From the NCBI GenBank assembly GCA_028706995.1, contig JAQTVR010000016.1, forward strand, positions 4,339 to 15,152: a stretch of DNA of 10,814 bases, written 5' to 3'. The translations under genes were made by a program, and so were the position numbers. The first letter of the stretch is position 1, and each line of letters opens with the position of its first letter. Shown here piece after piece: positions 5,999 through 10,814 of this stretch. This stretch comes from Dehalococcoidales bacterium. Lineage in GTDB: Bacteria > Chloroflexota > Dehalococcoidia > Dehalococcoidales > UBA5627. Below the pieces are notes generated by a model, which was given only the letters and a program-made list of their open reading frames with translations, was not told the DNA's origin and made no database searches.

Positions 5999-6364
5999 AT
6001 GGTAAAAAAATTAATGGCTTCAATCTTAGGTCTGACATCGATTATCAGTATAGCATTTTTGAGCAGTTGTACCCCATCAAGCGGAGACGATGGTACCAGT
6101 TCGATCTATTTGATCGTCTTCATGGTATTACTCTTCGGTATCTTCTATTTCCTCATTATCCGCCCACAAAGCAAGAGGCAAAAAGAGCATATGAACCTTT
6201 TATCCGATCTGAAAGTCGGGGATAGGGTTGTTACCATAGGCGGCATATATGGACGGATTGAAAGCATCAGGGAAGACAGCTTTATTATCAAGGTCGAATC
6301 CGGTACACTGCTAAGAATGGCAAAGAATAGCATCGCCGGCAAGCAACCTGGTGAAACAGCCTAG
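5999..6364 (+). CDS. yajC: YajC, Sec translocase accessory subunit, with lipoprotein-type N-terminus
   Basis: A 121-residue protein matching YajC, the small membrane partner of SecDF in protein export. The core is a membrane segment (about 36-55, ending in FYFLIIRPQSKRQKEH) and a basic cytoplasmic domain with VGDRVVTIGGIYGRI (about 73-87), both diagnostic. Unusually, a separate hydrophobic signal precedes it (5-23) with a perfect lipobox LSSC and Cys24, followed by a polar linker TPSSGDDG. Ordinary YajC has one N-terminal membrane helix and no lipobox. SD TAAGGAG lies 8 bases before the ATG. No secD or secF is adjacent; miaB is upstream and nadB downstream. Confidence 0.9.
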   Translation: MVKKLMASILGLTSIISIAFLSSCTPSSGDDGTSSIYLIVFMVLLFGIFYFLIIRPQSKRQKEHMNLLSDLKVGDRVVTIGGIYGRIESIREDSFIIKVESGTLLRMAKNSIAGKQPGETA

Positions 6365-6409
6365 AGTTTTTAAGCCGCTCTCCAGCATTTGGCTTTATTA
6401 ATACGATTT

Positions 6410-7981
6410 ATGGAGGTGGCTGTTATTAGTAATTATGATTACATCATAGTAGGCAGCGGTATTGCAGGGCTGTATTGCGCCTTGCTGGCACAAAAACAGG
6501 GCAGTGTCCTCTTGATAACCAAGGGCAGTATTGAGGACTGCAATACCCGCCACGCCCAGGGCGGCATTGCAGCCGCTATCGGCATCAACGATTCACCGGA
6601 ACTGCATTTTAAAGATACTATAGCTGCCGGCGATGGTTTATGCAATGAGGAAGTCGTACATATCCTGGCAAATGAAGCTTCTGACCGAATTGCCGACCTT
6701 GTTCATCTGGGAGTGCCTTTCGATACACTGGATGGGGAAATCGCCCTCACCTTGGAAGCCGCTCACAGCATACCGCGCATTCTCCATGCCGGAGGTGATG
6801 CCACCGGCGAGCATATAGAGATAACCCTGAGTAGAAGTATACGTGCTGCTAATATACCTGTGCTTGAACACCACCTGGCAACCGAAATAATCATAGAACA
6901 AAAAATAGTTAAAGGTATTGAGGTTTTCGACTGTGAAAATAGATGTAAACGGGAGTTCGAATGCCGCTACCTGATTCTGGCAACAGGTGGAGCCGGACAG
7001 TTATTCAAATTCACTACTAATCCGCTTGTAGCTACCGGTGACGGAATTGCACTGGCTTTAAAAGCCGGGGCCGAGGTGATGGATATGGAATTTTTCCAGT
7101 TCCACCCTACTGCACTGCATATTCCGGGAGTGGTCCCTTTCCTGATTTCAGAAGCAGTAAGAGGGGAAGGCGGTATTTTAAAAAATGTCGATGGTACACG
7201 CTTTATGCCGGCATATACACAGGATGCCGAACTGGCTCCGAGGGATGTGGTTGCCCGCAGTATCGTCAGTGAGATGAAGAAAACTCACCAGGATAATGTT
7301 TTCCTCGATGTCACTCACCTTGCACCTCAGCTTACTGCCACCCGTTTCCCGCATATATATCAATTCTGCCTTGACCAGGGGCTGGATATAACCAGGCAAT
7401 TCATACCGGTAGCCCCGGCCGCCCATTATATGATAGGCGGGATACGCGTAAACAGCTGGGGAGAAACATCGGTATCCGGACTTTTTGCCGCCGGTGAGGT
7501 CGCCGGAACAGGAGCGCACGGAGCCAACCGACTGGCTTCCAATTCCATGCTCGAGGTTCTTATCTTCGGAAAAAGGATATTTAAGAAAATAGCTCAAGGT
7601 ATCTGCGAATCGGATAGCAAGCAACACAGGGATAATTTGCCTAATGGAAGTATTCACCATAAACTCAGGGCGAGACCTCCATCTTGCAATGTTCCAATGC
7701 TTAGCCTGGAAGCATTACAATCCTTGCTCTGGGATAATGTGGGTATCGTTCGCAATATGCAGGGGCTTGCCGAAGCCGTAGACATACTGGGGACATGGCA
7801 ACACTCACTACCGGAGCTAAAGGACAGGCGGTCGTACGAACTGGCAAATATGGTCTTAACCGGACGCTTAATGGCTGAAGCCGCCTTTTTAAGAGAGGAA
7901 AGCCGTGGCGCTCACTTCCGTTCCGATTTCCCAGCGCGTTCTACCGCATGGTTAAGACATATTATAACCACATTTGAATAA
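6410..7981 (+). CDS. nadB: NadB, L-aspartate oxidase
   Basis: An FAD enzyme that oxidises L-aspartate to iminoaspartate, the first step of de novo NAD synthesis; under anaerobic conditions fumarate can be the electron acceptor. Numbered from ATG 6410 (523 residues), the FAD-binding GSGIAG is at 15-20. HAQGGIAAA, GGAGQLF, EFFQFHPTAL, RGEGG, LAPRDVVAR and the long GGIRVN...GLFAAGEVAGTGAHGANRLASNS block follow in family order. The last about 100 residues form the helical C-terminal domain of the succinate dehydrogenase/NadB superfamily, somewhat poorly conserved. The start is uncertain: TTG 6389, ATG 6410 and GTG 6416 are in frame, but the only good SD (GGAGGT, 6412-6417) lies inside and would best serve ATT 6425. 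nadC follows 15 bases after the stop; nadA is not in the window. Confidence 0.94.
   Translation: MEVAVISNYDYIIVGSGIAGLYCALLAQKQGSVLLITKGSIEDCNTRHAQGGIAAAIGINDSPELHFKDTIAAGDGLCNEEVVHILANEASDRIADLVHLGVPFDTLDGEIALTLEAAHSIPRILHAGGDATGEHIEITLSRSIRAANIPVLEHHLATEIIIEQKIVKGIEVFDCENRCKREFECRYLILATGGAGQLFKFTTNPLVATGDGIALALKAGAEVMDMEFFQFHPTALHIPGVVPFLISEAVRGEGGILKNVDGTRFMPAYTQDAELAPRDVVARSIVSEMKKTHQDNVFLDVTHLAPQLTATRFPHIYQFCLDQGLDITRQFIPVAPAAHYMIGGIRVNSWGETSVSGLFAAGEVAGTGAHGANRLASNSMLEVLIFGKRIFKKIAQGICESDSKQHRDNLPNGSIHHKLRARPPSCNVPMLSLEALQSLLWDNVGIVRNMQGLAEAVDILGTWQHSLPELKDRRSYELANMVLTGRLMAEAAFLREESRGAHFRSDFPARSTAWLRHIITTFE
6412..6417 (+). promoter_or_regulatory. Shine-Dalgarno site that disagrees with the ATG start of nadB
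   Basis: GGAGGT matches the anti-SD well but lies just downstream of ATG 6410. At 7-base spacing the next in-frame codon is ATT 6425, giving (M)SNYDYIIVGSG, a lead of typical length for NadB. Either nadB starts at a non-canonical ATT, or it starts at ATG 6410 or TTG 6389 with almost no SD. Confidence 0.4.
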
Positions 7982-7995
7982 CCGGGAGTAAGTCC

Positions 7996-8850
7996 GTGTA
8001 TAAAACCCCTGAAGAACAGATCGAAAATATTATAAGACTGGCGCTGGAAGAGGATGATTTCGAGAACGATGTAACCAGCAAATCACTGATATACCCGGGA
8101 CAGGAAGGCGCGGCAGTTATTATCGTCAAAACAGACGGCATTCTTGCATGCGTTGATATCGCCCGCCCTATTTTTCACATGGTCGATCCATCGCTAGAAG
8201 TTAATATATTAATAAAGGATGGCGTAAAAGTAAAACCGAATGACAGGGTTGTTTCTGTTTCCGGTAATTTAACCGGCATACTCAGCGCCGAGAGAACCGT
8301 ACTCAATTTTTTGAGTCACCTGAGCGGCATCGCCACACTAACATCGAAATACGTTGATATGATTAAAGGGACTAAAGCCGTTATCAGGGATACACGCAAG
8401 ACCATGCCCGGACTTCGCCTGCTGGAAAAATACGCAGTGACCGTCGGTGGGGGTAAAAACCACAGGTTGCACCTTGGAGATGGTATCCTTATTAAGGATA
8501 ACCACGTAGCATCAATACGCAAGGGGGGACTGTCACTGAAGGATATCACAAACAGAGCCAGACAAAATACTACCCCCGATACAATAATCGAGATCGAGGT
8601 AGATACAGTTGAAGAAGCCGTGGAAGCGGCCCAAACCGGTGTAGATATCATACTCCTTGATAATATGAACTTGGAGGATATGAAAAAAGTTGTTGAACTG
8701 GCATCCGGAAAGGTAAAACTCGAAGCCTCCGGAGGCATAACGCTTGATAATATAAAAGACGTTGCAATGATCGGAGTGGATTATATATCCATCGGGGCTT
8801 TAACACACTCAGTCAAAGCCCTGGATTTCAGCCTCGAGGTTGAAAAATAA
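7996..8850 (+). CDS. nadC: NadC, nicotinate-nucleotide pyrophosphorylase (carboxylating)
   Basis: Quinolinate phosphoribosyltransferase: quinolinate plus PRPP gives nicotinate mononucleotide, CO2 and pyrophosphate. The 284-residue length is typical. Visible motifs are ERTVLNFLSHLSGIAT (substrate and dimer region), DTRKTMPGLR (residues 132-141, with the Arg/Lys that bind quinolinate and PRPP), VGGGKNHRLHLGDG with KDNH after it, EIEVDT, LLDNM, EASGGI and the phosphate-binding end ISIGALTHS. It starts with GTG 7996 and a modest SD-like GGGAG (7984-7988). It lies 14 bases behind nadB and 17 before ispH, which suggests translation from one message. It acts directly after the NadB/NadA products, so the pair makes pathway sense even without nadA nearby. 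Confidence 0.95.
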   Translation: MYKTPEEQIENIIRLALEEDDFENDVTSKSLIYPGQEGAAVIIVKTDGILACVDIARPIFHMVDPSLEVNILIKDGVKVKPNDRVVSVSGNLTGILSAERTVLNFLSHLSGIATLTSKYVDMIKGTKAVIRDTRKTMPGLRLLEKYAVTVGGGKNHRLHLGDGILIKDNHVASIRKGGLSLKDITNRARQNTTPDTIIEIEVDTVEEAVEAAQTGVDIILLDNMNLEDMKKVVELASGKVKLEASGGITLDNIKDVAMIGVDYISIGALTHSVKALDFSLEVEK

Positions 8851-8867
8851 TCTATGACAGGAAAGAA

Positions 8868-9731
8868 ATGTCGGTAAAAATTAAAAGGGCTAAAGGAATC
8901 GGGTTTTGTCTGGGTGTCAGGCGTGCCATAGATATACTGGAGCGAGTGACTGCCGAACGGGATGGGGTGGAGACACTAGGAGCAATAGTCCACAACCAGC
9001 AGGTGTTACGCCGCCTTGCAGAAAAAGGTGTTATAGTAGTTAAAGACATCGCCGATATAAAAGGGAAGGTCGTAGTGACCAGTTCTCACGGCGTAAGCCT
9101 GGACGTGGCAGAGGAAATAAAAAATAACGGGATAGAGCTTATCGATACCACCTGCCCCTTCGTCAAACGTGCCCAGGTGACAGCCGAGAGATTTGCTAAA
9201 GACGGGTTCTTCACCATCGTTTTCGGTGATGCAGACCACCCTGAAGTCAAAGGCATACTGGGAAGGATACGGGGCAACGGTATAGCGACCTTAGATGTAT
9301 TATCCCTTGTAAAAATAGATTCACTACCCCGAAGGCTGGGAATACTTTCGCAAACAACGCAAATCCCCGCCTGCTTTGCCGAATTCATTAAAAATCTGAT
9401 GGTCTCCCCTCTCTTCAAAGATGCGGAGTTACGTGTAATCGATACCATTTGCCACGATATACGCCAGAGACAGGCTACCGCCTTCGACCTGGCAAAGGAA
9501 TCCGACCTGGTGCTGGTGGTTGGCGGGCATACCAGCGCTAACAGCCATCACCTCGTTGAATTATGCTCCACAATAACGCAAACCTACCTTGTAGAAACCG
9601 CCGATGAAATACATGATCATTGGCTAAAAGGCAAGAAGCGCATCGGGATAACCTCCGGCGCTTCTACCGATGAAGACACTATCGATGAAGTGGTTTCCCA
9701 ACTGGAAAAGTTATCCCTATTCATACCATAA
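8868..9731 (+). CDS. ispH: IspH (LytB), 4-hydroxy-3-methylbut-2-enyl diphosphate reductase
   Basis: The final MEP-pathway enzyme, making IPP and DMAPP by reductive dehydration at a [4Fe-4S] centre. The 287-residue protein has the three cluster cysteines: Cys14 (GFCLGVRRAI), Cys96 (DTTCPFV) and Cys195 (DTICHDIRQRQ). Active-site residues His42 (VHNQQV), His74 (SSHGV), His124 and Glu126 (DHPEVKG) and Thr163/164 (SQTTQ) are present. Two substrate-binding loops are changed: the usual N-S-S-N-T/S is TSANS (222-226), and the usual S/A-G-A-S-(T/A)-P is SGASTD, so Pro is replaced by Asp268. The key Ser223, Asn225 and Ser266 equivalents are kept, so activity is likely. The SD is AGGAAAG. The stop overlaps, tail to tail, the minus-strand permease stump by 15 bases. 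Confidence 0.94.
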   Translation: MSVKIKRAKGIGFCLGVRRAIDILERVTAERDGVETLGAIVHNQQVLRRLAEKGVIVVKDIADIKGKVVVTSSHGVSLDVAEEIKNNGIELIDTTCPFVKRAQVTAERFAKDGFFTIVFGDADHPEVKGILGRIRGNGIATLDVLSLVKIDSLPRRLGILSQTTQIPACFAEFIKNLMVSPLFKDAELRVIDTICHDIRQRQATAFDLAKESDLVLVVGGHTSANSHHLVELCSTITQTYLVETADEIHDHWLKGKKRIGITSGASTDEDTIDEVVSQLEKLSLFIP

Positions 9732-9899
9732 AGCATCAACTGCATCCAACTTAGCCGCACGATTGGCAGGATATAATCCGGCAAGCAAACTTATTCCGGT
9801 AGTCAAAGCTATAACCTCTGCTACCAGTATTACGAAGAACACCGACATCTCGAATGTTAAGTAAAACCAAATAAACACTCCTCTTCTTCCAATTTGTGA
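9717..9899 (-). pseudogene. C-terminal stump of an FtsX/MacB-type ABC transporter permease
   Basis: Minus-strand reading from 9899 to a TAG at 9717-9719 gives about 60 codons. They contain a hydrophobic helix (VFFVILVAEVIALTTGISLL) followed by AGLYPANRAAKLDAVDALWYE and the stop. This is the end of the last membrane helix plus the signature tail of MacB/FtsX-family permeases (family form G-L-Y-P-A-x-R-A-A-x-L-D-P-V-E-A-L-R-Y-E). Just upstream (towards 9902) the frame closes at a stop, and the N-terminal and periplasmic domains are absent, so this is a remnant. The tail carries Asp for Glu, Ala for Pro and Trp for Arg at conserved spots, which fits drift. It overlaps the last 15 bases of ispH and fills most of the ispH-trpS gap. 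Confidence 0.7.
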
Positions 9900-9923
9900 T
9901 TAACTTTATGTTTATGCTAAACT
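9894..9923 (+). promoter_or_regulatory. probable trpS promoter
   Basis: TTGTGA (9894-9899) is followed by an 18-base spacer and TAAACT (9918-9923), with TGC just before the -10 (extended -10, as at the tRNA promoter). Each hexamer matches 4 of 6 consensus bases. It lies 25-54 bases before the trpS ATG, inside the edge of the permease stump. Confidence 0.4.
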
Positions 9924-9947
9924 TTTTTAATTATCAAAAGGAGCAAT

Positions 9948-10814
9948 ATGAAACACCGTATATTTTCAGGGGCGCGCCCCACAGGCCGTTTGCATATAGG
10001 AAACTATCTTGGAGCTCTGCAAAACTGGGTTAATTTACAGGATGATTATGAATGCGTCTATTGTATCGTGGATATACACGCTTTGACATCTATGGAGGAT
10101 ACAACCGACCTACAGACAAATATTCGCGAGATGCTGCTGGATTGGCTGGCGGTAGGTCTGGACCCCAAGAAAAGCATACTCTTTGTTCAATCCCACGTTC
10201 CCGAGGTGATGGAGCTAAATACCCTTCTCGGAATGATAACTCCCTTAAGCTGGTTATTGAGAGTTCCCACTTTCAAAGAAAAGGTGAAACTCCAGAAAGA
10301 AAACGTAAACTACGGACTGGTGGGATATCCGGTGCTGATGGCATCCGATATTTTATTATATAAAGCGGATACCGTCCCTGTCGGCGAAGACCAGTTGCCC
10401 CACCTGGAGCTTACCCGAGAAATCGTGCGGCGTTTCAATTGTCTATTCGGAGAGACGCTCATCGAACCCAAAGCCAAATTGACCGACTATCCCATGGTTG
10501 TAGGGTTAGACGGCAAGGGCAAGATGAGCAAGCAGGCAGGAAATCATATTGAAATCGCCCTTTCTGAAAAAGAGACGACAGATAAGATAAAATCCGCCTT
10601 TACCGACCCCGCCCGCCTCCGCCGCTCCGACCCGGGGCATCCTGAGATATGTAATATTTATAAACTGCTTGGGCAATTCGATGCCGAGGGCAGGAACGGC
10701 ATAGATGAAAAATGCAGGAAAGCGGAGATCGGATGTGTCGAATGCAAGATGATGCTGGCAAAAGCCATAAATGATGCGATGAGACCTATAAGGGGACGCC
10801 GGGCTGAACTGGCA
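9948..10814 (+). CDS. trpS: TrpS, tryptophanyl-tRNA synthetase (3' end beyond the window)
   Basis: A class I synthetase that charges tRNA-Trp. 289 codons are open to the window end; a full protein would be about 330. It opens with IFSGARPTGRLHIGNYLGAL, containing the HIGH-type HIGN (16-19). LMASDILLYKAD (130-141) and VPVGEDQLPHLELTRE (about 144-158) fit the Trp/ATP pocket. The KMSKS loop reads GKMSKQAGNH (191-200), so the last Ser is Gln. Near the end Cys235-x20-Cys256-x6-Cys263-x2-Cys266 closely parallels the C-x22-C-x6-C-x2-C motif that binds a [4Fe-4S] cluster in Thermotoga-type TrpRS, followed by PIRGRRAEL. SD AAGGAG lies 4 bases before the ATG. It is separated from ispH by a permease remnant and likely has its own promoter. 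Confidence 0.95.
   Translation, partial: MKHRIFSGARPTGRLHIGNYLGALQNWVNLQDDYECVYCIVDIHALTSMEDTTDLQTNIREMLLDWLAVGLDPKKSILFVQSHVPEVMELNTLLGMITPLSWLLRVPTFKEKVKLQKENVNYGLVGYPVLMASDILLYKADTVPVGEDQLPHLELTREIVRRFNCLFGETLIEPKAKLTDYPMVVGLDGKGKMSKQAGNHIEIALSEKETTDKIKSAFTDPARLRRSDPGHPEICNIYKLLGQFDAEGRNGIDEKCRKAEIGCVECKMMLAKAINDAMRPIRGRRAELA

Noticed and set aside
7178..7660. 160-codon minus-strand open frame inside nadB
   Set aside because: It is antisense to conserved NadB motifs, and its translation has no recognisable domain and no SD.
9670..9864. 64-codon plus-strand open frame overlapping the end of ispH
   Set aside because: It is the opposite-strand shadow of the permease stump and of ispH in another frame; the minus-strand reading has the recognisable protein signature.
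10052..10363. 103-codon plus-strand open frame
   Set aside because: It is an out-of-frame reading inside trpS, whose true frame starts at 9948 and shows HIGN and KMSK motifs.
1..10814. CRISPR array, toxin-antitoxin pair, defence or secondary-metabolite system
   Set aside because: No regularly spaced repeats, no paired small toxin-like genes and no characteristic enzymes were found on either strand.

Overview
The window reads as bacterial chromosome of moderate GC. It has strong Shine-Dalgarno (SD) sites, one isolated tRNA gene and a housekeeping gene string on the + strand. The lipoprotein-type signal peptides, the IspH (MEP pathway) enzyme, the NadB/NadC route to NAD and the TrpRS type would suit an anaerobic, possibly Dehalococcoidia-like (Chloroflexota) bacterium. 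That placement is an impression from gene content, not shown by the sequence.

Left part (1-4500): gene-sparse, AT-richer and accessory in character. In order it holds a secreted or lipid-anchored chagasin-type cysteine-protease inhibitor (308-697), the decayed left end of an IS3-family insertion sequence (about 834-1012), a hairpin-rich non-coding stretch (1200-1300), a secreted serpin with a complete inhibitory hinge (1389-2669), a small flavodoxin (2992-3438), and two tiny minus-strand membrane-protein genes: a 49-residue Trp-rich protein and a YtxH-domain protein. Several gaps over 200 bases hold only weak hairpins and short repeats.

Right part (4520-10814): a compact co-directional block that starts with an extended -10 promoter and tRNA-Ser(GCU), followed by miaB, yajC, nadB, nadC and ispH with gaps of 15 to about 50 bases. 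trpS follows behind its own likely promoter and is cut off by the window end. The block combines tRNA modification (MiaB), Sec-translocase accessory function (YajC), quinolinate production and use (NadB, NadC; nadA is not here), the last isoprenoid-precursor step (IspH) and tryptophanyl-tRNA charging. MiaB and IspH clearly carry Fe-S clusters, and the TrpRS has a matching four-cysteine motif.

Two genes are easy to miss. trpS is open at the right edge. On the minus strand, a 60-codon C-terminal stump of an FtsX/MacB-type ABC permease (9717-9899) overlaps the end of ispH tail to tail. No CRISPR array, intact mobile element or clear defence system was seen. The most unusual points are the pair of unrelated protease inhibitors, the lipoprotein-type YajC, the Fe-S-type TrpRS with an altered KMSKS loop, active-site changes in IspH, and the permease stump.
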